Below are positions 1 to 12,100 of a stretch of 64,000 nucleotides of DNA, in pieces. The DNA lies in contig VXAZ01008140.1 in assembly GCA_013399875.1 (NCBI GenBank), positions 248,001-312,000 on the forward strand, given 5' to 3'. The stretch's first letter is position 1; each line of letters opens with the position of its first letter. The translations under genes and the position numbers were made by a program. The notes under the pieces were generated by a model. It worked only from the letters and a program-made list of their open reading frames with translations, was not told where the DNA came from and ran no database searches. This DNA comes from Gymnorhina tibicen. Its lineage: Eukaryota > Chordata > Aves > Passeriformes > Artamidae.

Positions 1-3000
1 CCATACAGGTAACCGATGGATAAATACTCCTCTGATACTACCAACCCTCCCACACATAAACAGCACATTAAGTTGTATAAAACTTAATCTGTTTTAAGAG
101 CCAAACTCAGCACAGTAGAAAAAAAAAATCAGGGAAGGCATAAGCAAAGCCCAGTGTCCTCTGTGCTATTAATTTATCAGCACAACACATACATCATAAC
201 TTTTTATCCCCGTAGTTAGTTCTAGCAGTAGTAAAGATAACAAGAAAAGGCTTGTTTTAAAAGAGCCTACACAGCACAGAACAGCTAATACCCCTCTCTG
301 AGACACACAGGGATGGACTTCTGTCACCATATGACTCACTGCTGCTGCCCAGCCCTGCCTGCCCTGGAGATGTCCAGTCTCTATAGCCTGGGACACTTCA
401 TCTGACCCCTCTGCCAGTTGCTTACTGCTGGCTAACACAGTATTACTGGTCTTTGTATAACAACCTTCATTGATACAGCTGACCCTCATTTTAGCAATAT
501 CCCAGTGTTTTAACCTGTCATTGTGCCAGCTCAGGGCCCCGTGCATAATGCAATTATACAGCTGTGCAAATAGACATGTAATTGTAGGGGGGTTTTTTAA
601 GCCTCATGTGTAATTGTGCTCCAGAATCCCAGCTTTTATTAAAAATATCCCCCTGCCCTAGTTGGGATGATAACTATCAAACCACAAATCCAGTGCAACT
701 GAGGCAGCAACAGTTTTAATACAGTTTACCAGAGATTAATCCAAGTCCTTAACCTCTCCTCCATCATAACCCATCCTCATTTACACCCTCAGGAGAAGTA
801 AAAGAGGAGATGCAACTGTCTGAGCACCGCGTTCCCTGTGTACCAGAATTGAGCTGACCTTTTCCACCTTCCTGCTAACAGCAGCTGCAATTGTACTTGG
901 CCACTTGAGCAAAAACCTTCTCCAAAAATGTGTGCTGCTCAGAACAGACTGAAGCTTACGCAAAAATAAGGAGAGAGTTAATACTGGCCCTGGAGTGGGA
1001 ATACGGAGTTGAGAGAAAGGCTTCTAGCTGGAAAAGCACAGAGCAGTGCACAATTCAGGAGTCCCTGTCACTTTGCTTTGATTTGTCATCCCTTCAGACT
1101 TATTTTTTACTTTCTTGAGGAGTAAGAGAGATAAAGGTGACTGTGGGATGACTGGCTAAAAGGTGCCAGCCACTACAGTCACTGCAGAAGGTAAGAGTGT
1201 GATCACTTATAAATTTGAAGCCAGTCAAGGCGGAAGAGGACTGGGGCAGTGGATGGACACAAGTAGTGCTGAGAAGTGACACACTGTGAGGCCACTTTGT
1301 ACTTCTCACATTTCTCAGTTCCTTGGTAGCTGGGTTGGATGGGAGGTGGACTGTGCCTTCCTAGTGACTTGTTTCCCCTCTGCCTCCGTATCACACAGTC
1401 CGTGTTCTCAGACAAGAGGCTCAAGCTCTCGGACAAGAGCCCCACATCCCACAACTGGCTTTGCCTGGGGAGAGCAATGCTGAAATACACTCAAGGAAAA
1501 TGTGCATCCGGAGAGTCAGCCAGAGGAGAATGGGCCTGGATCAGGGCCCAGCTACTTACAAATGATGGATGCGGTCCCACTTCAGGCATAGGGCTCCACA
1601 GGGAGAGCAGGAGATGTCTATTGGTGAGGTGCCGAGAGCCTGCTTGGGGTGATGCCCACACAGCCCCTGCCCTCACCAGACACCTCCATGCTCACGCCCA
1701 ACTCAGATCTCACAGAGCCTGCAGGGACCTCTCCACTGTACCCTTTAGGGCACCCCTGGGGAATTTCATCAGGAGCAGAGGGAGTGCTCCAAGGGGCAGG
1801 AAGATTTCCTGCTCCTGGCAGCGGGATGAGGATATCAGTGCTCTGCCCCTACCCTCCCATCGCAGGGATCAGCAAAGCTGAGGCCTCCTGTGGTGAGCTA
1901 CTGCTCCTGGCACTGCAGCTCTTGTCTCTCTGGCTCCTTGCCTGCTCCTTCTGCAAACTGATGCAGAGAACACACACCCTGTTATCACACAAAGCACGAT
2001 CAGAGATCAAGGAGAAACTCAGCAGCAGCAGATGCTCTCTCTCTTCTCAAGCCAAACAGCTGAGCTGTTAACCAGTCTGAACAGTTCCTGAAGCAGCTCG
2101 TGACAGCCACAATAAAATTTAACCCTTCTCAGTTTCCCACGGTAGCATTAGCAATGATGACCTATCCCATCAAATGATTACAGGATTTATTCTAAACTGC
2201 TGCTGGGAAAATTTCTGGTGCAAAAGGGACTCTTTTTTAATCTTAGCTCTCTGAGCTTCAGATTGCAAATGGAAAATTAAACTAAGTTGTCTGAAAGAGA
2301 AATACACTGGACTCCAAGGATAAGGGAAATCTCGCCATTTCCTCTCGCTGCTAATTTATACCTCTGCCTCTCCCACACTGTGACCCACCTCGCACTGCTT
2401 CCTCTGGCCACAGCAGTGTTGCAGGGAGCAAGGTGCCTTCTGTGCTCCAAACTCAGCAAGGGCAAACCTGCTGTGGAAGACTTGACTAAAAGCACACTGA
2501 GTACAGGAACTGGTGCTGGAAATTGGGAAATGACTCCTTAATCAATTTGGTCAGACAGCAAAGGATTCCCGTAATCGTTTCCCTGGGGGCGAGTACTCAG
2601 CCTAGCAGCAAAGAGCTGAGATTTCCCAGGAAACTATTAAGCTCATATTCCAGTGCACACTGACAGATGGACATATTTACTTTAGGGTCTTCCCAATGTA
2701 TTTCTGCCCAGCCACTAGTGACACAGTTCTCCTGCGTCCCGGAAAAGTCTGTTTCAGAAGTGCACAAAACTGCTAGGACTGAGGAGAGAGAACATTCTTT
2801 CTCAGGTGCTAATGCCTGTGGTAAAAGCCAACTTAAAAGGCAGTTCAGAAAACACATCAAAAGCTTCTCCCCACATTGGCACCAGGTTCTGAGCAGTGAG
2901 CGACACTACCCCTGCAGATATAGGACCTGAACTGTTTTCTTCCAAGAAGAAGAGAAATATTCCTACAGGGAAAAAGGCCACTGCCACAAATCTACCCTTT

Positions 3001-6000
3001 AGCCTTGTATGTCTGGGAACACCAGCAAGGAAGGACTAAGCAGCTACAGGGACAGCACTGGAATTCAGAATTCCCTGCTTAGGAGAATAGAAGAGGAGGA
3101 GAAAAACCCCTCATCTTCAACAGCCTGCCAACCCCTCCTCACCTCCCCATCATCGCCAGGCACTGCGTGGCTTTAAGAACTGCCTAAAACAAAGCTAGAA
3201 TTTTAGGGGAGGGGAAAAACCCCCAACACTTTGGTTACTTTCTTCTCCAAGGCAGGCTTATCATATTAAAATTTGGACACGTCTGGGTTTCAACCAGTCT
3301 GAAAACAAAAAGCCCTCATAATTCTGGCAGGAGCTGAGCTGCTGGTGCAGAGCCAGCCTTGTAAATTGATTTCCACACTAGGCACAGATGCTTGTTCTGG
3401 GTCTGTGCAACACCTATCATGCAAAAGTCCTTGTCCACAACTGGGTTCGTCACAGAGTAGCAGCACAATACACAAAAAAATATGAGTGTTCCAGCTTGAT
3501 GAAAGCAACTTTTCTATGGAGACATTTCAGGAACAAGCTCTGCAGGGGGTACTTCAGACACTGGAGCAATCCCAGACCTTGGAAGGCAGCCTGAAAGGCT
3601 GGGAAGGAATAGAGGGATCACCTACTCTACTACTTACTTTCTATTTTTAAAGATTTATAAAAATACTTGTATACATTTGTACAATCCTAGATCCTTTGCA
3701 GCACATTTATCTCAAACACACTATCGACTATCTCTCTTCAAAATTAACTTTATTTTACACAAATAGACCTTTCTGATGCTTGGTCATTTGTCTGCAAGAT
3801 TTCCCTTCAGGGATATTTCTGGTTAAATCACCAAAAAACTTTGATCCAATTGTGTGAGCAAGGATAAAACTTTTCCCATGCGTTATACAAAGCATGCAGT
3901 CTCCCTTTTTTTTATTATTAACGTGACTCATTCATTAATAGATATTCAAACACGTTGTGTGTTCCTTAATTTATCATGAACTGGCAGCTCAAATAGCCTT
4001 TTCTGGTGCGAGGAGGACTGGAAATAGGCATTTCATATATTTTATCGGGGTTTCCAGTCACCTCTCTTCTCTGCCCACTGACTGAATTGGCTGGGATTGC
4101 TTCTTTAGGGAAGGAGCTGGGCTCCAAGACAAACTGCTCGTGCGGAGGATGGCAGCTGGAGCAGTCTAGACTGGGGACGCGCTTGGAAACACATGTGCTT
4201 TGCAGAGAGGGAGACAGGGAAAGAGGGTGGGAGAGGGAGCTGCCTGCCAGGCACCACCACTGGCTCCGACCTGGAGCTCCTGGCCCTGGACATGCATATG
4301 GAACTGAGGGCTGCTAGGCCCCCTGTCCTCTGACTGCATATTCGGGATGTTCTTGAACACACTCCCTGTTCCTCTTATGTTACTCAGTGCTTCCACAGCC
4401 TCTCAGCGAACTCAGCCTGCTTCTCTGCACATTCAGCATAAAGGGTGGTTTTGTTGCTCTAAAAATAACCCTTAGACTCATCAAGAGTCAATACAAGCTT
4501 GTCGGTAGGGACCAAAAAGCTATGGAATTTATATGGAAGGAGAGAGATCTAACTTGGGGTACACTGTGCTAGACCCAGCCACGCTAGGGCAAGAGGTTTA
4601 CCACAGCTTTACCTGGCAGGTGGTGCTGGTGGGCAGGGGAGAGGCTACAGTAGCCCCCCAAAATCTCCCTGCCAAACCTGCTGCTGGTCTAGACAAGCAA
4701 ATGACACCCCATCCACTGCAGGATTCAAATACCCATTGCATCACAGCCCTAGTTCAAGAGTCTGACATGCTCACAACAGATACTATTTTTCAGTATGCAT
4801 TTTTCTTTTTGAGGGGGGGTTTAGGCTACTTCCAGCCATGTGCTGGGGTCACACTGCAGGGCCTGGAGCTCTGGAGCAAGGCTGGCTGAGGTGCTTTAGG
4901 CAGTGGGGATGATTCAGAGAGACCTTTGCCAGCTGCTGAGTCAGTGCTGCGTTACTGACTTCGCACGATGTCTGGGTGTTCCTTTTGTTACTTCTCCCCT
5001 CCAAAAAAACCATAGAGCTGAGATCCCAAATGCTTGTGGTTATTAAGGGTTCCCAAGAAGTTTTTCTTTTTTAAGAACATATTACCCTCCCTCCTCTAGC
5101 TGCTCAGCAAACCCAGCATTCCTGAAGAATTAATGCTCTGCCATGAGTTGCATGTGGGATGCAGTGTCTCCGTTTCCTTTTGCACAGCACCCAGGTGGTC
5201 CTGGGTGCTGTGCACCACAGATTAATACACGGACGATGCTGAATTTTATTCCTAAATAAATCCTTTCAGTCCTTTGCTCACACTCCTCGAACCATCAAAT
5301 CCTTCCTCTATTGTTGGATGGGGCCTTTCTGCACAGCTAAGATTATTCCATTGGTTGTTTTAGTAGAATTCACAAAGCTGAGTTGTGACTGGGAATAGAT
5401 CCTGAGTCCTCACTGCCTTGGACCAGGGCTGCCATTTCCATCCTGATGTTGGGATGATCAGGATGAACAATAGTCCTTTCTCTCTAGGTGGAAGGGTTCT
5501 GTGGCTGCCAGTCTGCCCAGAAATCACAGCCAATCCTTGCTGAACAGGCAGAAGGCAGTTCCCCCCCACACCTCCCTGCCCAGGGTGACAATCTTCTTGA
5601 AGAGACCTTGTATCAGGCAACAACTGGGAAAACTAATTAATCACCTTATCCTTCCCTCTGTGTGCTGGACAGCAGATGACATTTCTAGACGCTACCTGCC
5701 CTGGCCAGGCCAAGTGCCGGGCTGGGATATCACTGACCTCATCAGAAATGCCTGCCCGGCAGCACAAGGATGGCGCCAGGTAATTACTCAAGCCCAGAAC
5801 ATTTATCAGCACTTGTTCTGAAACACGCTCATCTGGCCATGGAAGTGCTGCATTAATTTCTCAACATGTCATCCCCATTCCAATCTTTTCTCCTCTTTCC
5901 CTTCCCACGTCAGAGACATCCAAGGAAGCGTGGTACAGAGATCTCCAAGTGAGTCACAGGAGCTATCGAGCATCATGTGACAGCCAGCTCCAGCCAAGCC

Positions 6001-7749
6001 ATAACCTTTCCCTCCCCAAGCCCTGATTTTGTTTCCAGCAGTCAAAGAGAATAAGGCCAGACAGAGCCTCAGAAAGTTCTCCTTTCCCTCAGTTCAGGAC
6101 TCCAGTTGTTGTCCATCCAAACAGGATGGAAAAATCCTGCCATCTCTTCCCTCAGCCCTCCACAGCCTGAATCCATTTCTTTGCTATGATTCACAAGCCT
6201 GAGAGAGATTTTCCACTCTAGTTCAGTAATAAGCTCTTTATATTGCAGGGGCTTAGAGCTTGGTCACCCTCATGACACTTGAAGAGCAAGAAGGTGGTAG
6301 AGGTCATGATTTTGGTGGGCTTGGAGCAGCCACCCAGATTCACCCCTTACAGCTAAGTGATGTTTTAAGGAAAACGCACAACTGCTGAATTTCTTCTCTT
6401 GGAAATATGCCTGAAATTACTCTCCACAAAACACAGAAGCCTACCCAAAATTCAAATTGCTGGAGCTTGTTCTATCTACTCAGAGATTTATCAAAACTTC
6501 TTCAAGCACCAAGTCTCCATCAGGGATGGGTGCCTGTAGCCCCCTGCCCAGGCAGCACCTTCACCTCTCCCAGGGCAGAACCTGGGAACAAAACACCACC
6601 CTGGTGTTCCATACCCAAAGTACAGGGAGAGAAATCACCACCCAGCTTTGAGATGGGACAGGAGGAAACACAAACTGCTAAGCTCCCATTGAGGACTTAG
6701 GGAGACCAACCATTCCACTTTAGGTGTTACTTGCATCAAGGAGCAGCTCTGCAGAGACAAGTGCTGGTCATTCCTTATGCCAGCCTCAATATTTCCATTG
6801 TAAACCCTTCTTTCACTATTTTAAGAAGTCAGCTGTAAAAATTCACTCTAGGCTGGATCTTGGCAACAAAAGACTCCGTCTGGGAGAAACTTATTTTACA
6901 TGTACAACCCCTCTGTCCTATTGACAGTTTGGGTTGGAACACCAAATCCCCCTAAAAGTTGGCCAGTTTAAAGATCATGTTTGCATTCTCAAACATGAAA
7001 AAAAAAACCCAAAAAACCAGCCAGCAGATAATTAGTGGGGCTTGAGTGCTTTTAGCATTACAAAACGAGTGTATGCTTTTACAATGGCCAAGATATACAA
7101 CCTGAAAGGGCTTATTTTATGTGGAATGCAGTAGTTAAATTTATAAAGGAAACTTTTTGCATGTTTTAAGTGCAGGCTAAGAGAAATAAAAAACAAACAA
7201 AACACCCAATCAAAATTTATACCATAAAAATAGATGAGAGTTTGTTTAAAAAAATAAATCCTGAAGCCATCTCTGCACGTGCATTTGCTGAAGCAGGGCA
7301 CTTTTCTGGATCTGTGACTATCAGATACAAAAAAAATTAATAACTAGTGTCAAGAAATAGCTAACTTGAGGCATGTTCTTAAGGCATCTAGGTTTTCTAT
7401 GGAAGATGACCACAGATAAACCAAGGATGTGGAAGATAGCACCAATCTGGCCATTAAAATTTTAGCCAGCAGTTTAAAGGAAAAGAAAGTGGGATTTCTC
7501 TTTCTTTTTCCTTTCTTTTTTTAAATCTAACATTAAGCAGCAACTTTAACCACAAATGTTTAATGGCATCCACCATCACTGAACACTCAGGTTCAAACTG
7601 AGATTTATGCTAAAATTATGATCAGGAATGCAGTGGTGCTTGGCTGCCACACTTGGATAAGCTTCACAGAAACCCTTGGAGGTTGTGGTCTGCCAGCCCT
7701 TGAGCTGAGTTGTGACTGGGAATAGCTAACATGAAGAGCCTGAACATAC
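1..7749 (-). other. COL27A1: COL27A1 intron 3 (partial)
   Basis: This is the intron after the exon-3 donor GTATGT at 7749-7744, running off the left edge. I looked on the minus strand for short Gly-X-Y exons and saw none, so the next exon lies outside the window. The stretch is unique-looking sequence with A/T-rich patches. It holds a perfect 15-bp inverted repeat at 5181-5214 and one copy each of a 23-base direct repeat at 5376-5398 and 7703-7725. No miR-455-like sequence was recognised (that microRNA sits in a later intron of this gene in mammals). Confidence 0.8.
5181..5214. repeat. Perfect 15-bp inverted repeat with 4-base loop (intron 3)
   Basis: Left arm TGCACAGCACCCAGG at 5181-5195 pairs perfectly with CCTGGGTGCTGTGCA at 5200-5214. 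The loop is TGGT. It would fold into a hairpin in the COL27A1 pre-mRNA or extrude as a cruciform. The arms are too short for a canonical microRNA precursor, and there is no T-run after it. Confidence 0.85.
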
Positions 7750-9188
7750 CTGAGGTCCTCTCTCTCCTTTCACTCCTGGATATCCCAGTAAAAACGGAAA
7801 TGGAGTGGGTCCCGAGGGGTCAAAGATTTGATAGCCATCCGTGGCAGCTGGGGTTGTGAGGTTGAAGGCCTGTGCCCTGGCTCTGAAGCTGGGCCAGGCA
7901 GGTCCCAGGTGTGGTTTGGTGTACACCAGAGGGATGATACTGGGATCCACTCTCCTAGTGGGGGACAGCATATGCCTCTTTGGAATGGGCCCACGGCTTG
8001 GGTTCTGCGGGGTTTGCTTTAGGGTAATAAGGTGGACATTGCTTGTTGTGTTATCAGTCACCCTCCTCATTGGCTTTACAGTACTGGGGACTTCAGGGGG
8101 CTCAACGGTTGGTTTTTGGTTGATCTTCTTTTTGGTCTCTTGCTTGGATTCCATCCTGCTGGCTGTGACTAGGCTCTGGCTCGCTGGTGGGGCCCTTTTG
8201 GCAGTGGGAAGGGGAGTTTTCTCCCTGCGCATGCTGGGAGTGGGCCGAGACACCCTGAGGGTTGTCCCCATGCCCCGAGGGAGCAAACGGGTGGGTACCT
8301 GTGATTTGGTACTTGACAGAACAGGTGGGGCCACTGTGACCTTGGTGGCTTTGGTAGTCAGTCTCAGCGGTAATGGTGGGGTTGACAGCAATGTGAGGGT
8401 TGTTGCACCTGAACCCCTTGTCTTGAGGGGTGCAGTGACCCTGGCAAACTCCAAGTTTGGGGCAGCAGTGGTCAAGTTTTTCAGACCCTGCAGTGAGGGC
8501 TCTGTATGCTGTGGGGTACTGGGGGAGGCACTGGGATCCCTGGGCAGGAGGGGGATGAGTGGGGGCAAGTTGGGCCGGTAGGTATCTGCTTGCCTGCACT
8601 GTTTTTTCAGGTATTTACAGTAATGATGAGCTGCCTTGGCGGAAGGATAAATATCAAACTGGCAGATGGCTCCTTCAAACTGCACAGAGTGCTGGCTTAT
8701 CTTCCCAAAGAGGAAAGATCCGTGTGGATCCAATGCCTCGTCCCTTTTAAAATGCAAATCCGCATGTACTCTGCGCTTCCCACAAGAAGTAAATAAAGTG
8801 ACTGTCTGGCCACGAATGTTGATGGCCATATTGTGCCACTGGCCATCGTGGACATTGTAATCAAAATATACAGAGCGTTTGTGGCCCACATACACGATGA
8901 TCTTCCCAGGCACAAACTGGACCCCTAGCTGCAGTTTTTTCTTTTTACTCTTGACAGCAAAGAGAAAAGCATTGTTGATGCGGTGGGAGCAGAGGCTCAG
9001 CACCAGGAGCAGGTCAGAGCTGGAGCCTGCGGGGAGGAGGGTGCTGAGCGGTGCTTCAACACGTGCTCGCTGAGTGAAGATGACCCCTGATTTGAAAGGA
9101 ATGACTCCTTGAGGAACTGTACGTGAGGAGGACCATCCACTCGATGGCCTTTTCCCTGACAGGCCCAGTCTTTGAAGAACATCCACAT
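7750..9188 (-). CDS. COL27A1: COL27A1 exon 3 (TSPN/laminin-G-like domain, variable region, helix start)
   Basis: This 1439-base exon opens after a CTTTCAG acceptor at 9189-9190 and closes at donor CAG|GTATGT (last exon base 7750, phase 0). It encodes residues 43-522. It begins [13 protein letters not shown], then a laminin-G-like beta-sandwich with cysteines at about residues 109, 178, 218, 233 and 240. A lysine cluster KSKKKK (about 122-127) replaces a milder basic patch in mammals and could bind heparin-like glycans. The following stretch of about 265 residues is rich in Thr, Pro and Ser, with N-glycosylation sequons including NLTT and NTTS. It reaches the helix through a Phe-rich segment close to the mammalian one. 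Single very large exons here are typical of this collagen subfamily. Confidence 0.96.
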
Positions 9189-12100
9189 CTGAAAGGGAAG
9201 CACAAAGATTATGTGAGGTGCTGGGCAACCCAAGGGCTGGGGATGGGTGTGGAGGCAGGTCAAGCCAATCCATGCATAAAGGCAACAGGATACAGGAAAT
9301 CCCAATTCACATATATAATCCCACCCTGTCACATATATATTCAAATAACCAGTGTGGAGAACTCACAGCTCTTCTCACATGAGGAGCAAGTGCATGCTCA
9401 ATGTGATTATCAGCAACTGCCAAAATGCGTCAGCTCCATGGTACATCTGGTGAGTTCTCCTCTCCCACCAGGGACCAAGCTCAGATGTTCTGGAGGGAAC
9501 TGAGCTTACTAAAAGGAAATTTCCCACTGAGCACCACTAGTCCACTTCCTGGGATTTAATTCTGAGTACTGACCACATAGCTGGAAAGGAATTTGAACAA
9601 CAGATTGAGATGGGATTGCAAAATTTTATATTCCCAGAGGGCAAGTAACAAAACTTCCAAAGGGAGCAAAAGCCTTGTATCTGTCTCTCTCCAAGCTAGC
9701 AAGGAGCAGCTTTTGATCTTTGGAGAGTTTAGGGAAGTGAAGGTGCCTCCCAGTGTGAAAAAATTGCACCTAGATTTCAGTGAACTGCTCAAGGTTCTCA
9801 ACAGCAGTACTTTTTTTCCCAGGAGATCATCTTACAGCATTAAATTATTTTAATAGGTTGGAACCAGACTTGGTTTGTGAAGAGCTCAGAAACTGGTTAT
9901 GGCTGCCACTGAACAGTGGAGGTAAGCTTTGCCTCCTGTATAATGTCACCTAGGAACCAGGTGCCTTGCTCAAGACAGGAGGAGAGGGATTGATGCCCAG
10001 AGGACTTTTCTCCACCAACTCCAGCAGGAATCTGCAATGGACAGATGAGCAGAATCCCCTCCTGTCTGTCCCTGAAGTCTATCAGAAGTCACTCACAGCT
10101 CAGATTAGCAGGCAACAGCAACACAAATGAGGCCAGCTGGCAGCAACCTCAGCTGAATTACTTAACTGGAGAAGATGCTGAGGTCTATGTGAGCAAAGCT
10201 GCAAAGGTAAATGTGCCCAGACCTGAAAAAGGTCCTATGTTGAGCAGCTAAAGGAGCTCAGCCTGGAGGAAATGGAGGCTCACGGGAGAACTTCTCATTC
10301 TCTACAACTCCCTGCCAGGAGGTTGTAGTCAGGTGGGGGTCAGGTTCTGCTCCCAAGTAACAAGCAATAAGATGAGAGAAAACAACCTCCAGTTGTGCTG
10401 GGGGTGGGGGGAAGGGGGTGTTAGAATGAAGAGTAGGAAAGGCTTCCTCACCAAAAGGCCTGTAAAGCATTGGAACAAGCTGCCCAGGGAAGTGGTGGAG
10501 TCACCATCCATGGAAGTGTTCAAAAAACATTAGATGTGGCACTTGCAGACATCTAATGGTTTAGTGGTGGGCTTGGCAGTCCTGGGTTAACAGCTGGATT
10601 TGATGATTGTAAGGGTTTTCCAACCCAAATGATCCGATGAAGGTGATCATGATTCATGACATTACCACTGTTGACAGTGAGCTAGGATAACTGCACTTCC
10701 TCCCCTCTTCCTGCCCAAATGCAATCCCCATTACTCCTTGACCAGACAACTCTTCCATTTCAGTGCTCTTTGGGGAAGCCAGTCTGGGCTGTACAACCCA
10801 CATGCTGATGTTGCAAGGCAAGAATTTAACACTCAGAAAGGTGGTGGTGCCAATCATGGCTAACACCATGGGATTGCAACTTTCCTAGATTAAAAGTAAA
10901 TCAACAGTTCTCCAAAGAAAAAAAATAAGCTCATTTTCTAAAGGTGCCTTGGTATTCAGCTGCTTTCACCCTTAACTATTAAATGCTCAGCACAGAACAC
11001 AATATTTGGAGAACAGGCACTTACAGAGCCTGCTGGTGTTGGCCAGAAGGGTTGTAGACTCAAGCAGTCTGAGACCTGTAATGTTGCTGGCCAGGAAGGG
11101 AGGAGAAGGATGAGAAAAACCTCTGTTCCTTGACTTTGGCAAAAACCTCGGCCATTTTTGTATGTAAGAACAAGTCAATCAATATTTACTTTACCTGAGT
11201 TTAGCTTTATTCCCACCTTCCTTTTTTAAAGCTGCTTGACTCATTTTCTAGCAGACACTACCCTGGAGAAGGTGCACCAGATGTAGAAGAGGATGGAAAT
11301 GTTCCCACTCTGTGCAGAGGGGTAATTTACTGCACAGCATGTTCAAATGTTAATGACAGTATTTCTCCCGTATACTCTGAAATCCTTGGTCCCCCACTGT
11401 TTTTATTCCATATTGTCCATTAGGGCTATCTCTCAGCATAGCCTTCCCCCTCTCTGCACTGAACAGAGGAATCATGGCAGTGTCTTCATTCTGGATAATC
11501 TCCAGAGCCCATGAAACAGCAAAGGCCAAAGCCTGGCTTTAGTGAAGTGGGACCCTTGCCACAGCCTTCAAAGGCATCAGGATTTTTAAGGAAATAAATT
11601 TACCACTTAAGTGAGGAGCTAGACTCCAGCTTCCAATTTCCATGTGTATTTTTAGGTTCTCTCTCAGAGACAGACGGGTTGTCTCTGCTGGAGATGCTGC
11701 ACACTCCAGGAGTTATTTATTTGGTAGCTGCTCTGCAAAGACCTAAGGATGTTTCCTTGCTCAGAGGATGCCACTGCTGCTTGCAATCTCAGTACAAGTG
11801 CCTCGTTAGCAACGGCATCCAGGCGTGCTTAAGGAAAAAAAGCACAACCCAAACACTCCTCTCCCTCAAAACCCGCTAAGGTGGAGCCAAACTCTGGATG
11901 CCTACACAAAATCTGATTAAAGAGTCCTCATGCAGGACACGTATGTGGACTTTCCAGCACTAGGTCCAGGCACAGAGCTCAGCACTCCTGTGCACCCAGA
12001 CCATCTGCCTCTCCATCCCATCTCCTCTCCATCCCATCCAACTGGCCCAGGCTGTTGGGGCACATCTCCTGGGGTATGGGATGTCATCAACTAACGTAAA

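Noticed and set aside
3061..3075. GGAATTC-A-GAATTCC palindrome
   Set aside because: Seven-base arms with a one-base centre are expected by chance in a window this size.
4269..4310. PGAPGPG-like codons suggesting a collagen exon
   Set aside because: They are on the plus strand, opposite to COL27A1, too short, and lack flanking splice sites in phase.
7726..7749. C-terminal VCSGSSC of the long minus frame
   Set aside because: It is read-through past the CAG|GTATGT donor into intron 3, not a true protein end.
7841..8581. 246-residue plus-strand open frame
   Set aside because: It lies antisense to COL27A1 exon 3. The Thr/Pro/Ser-rich codons of the real gene leave the opposite strand free of stops.
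9189..9285. Start of the long minus frame at the Met at 9285
   Set aside because: The 32 residues before DVDV are intron 2 read-through. A CTTTCAG acceptor at 9189-9190 and the phase-matched exon 2 give the real N-terminus.
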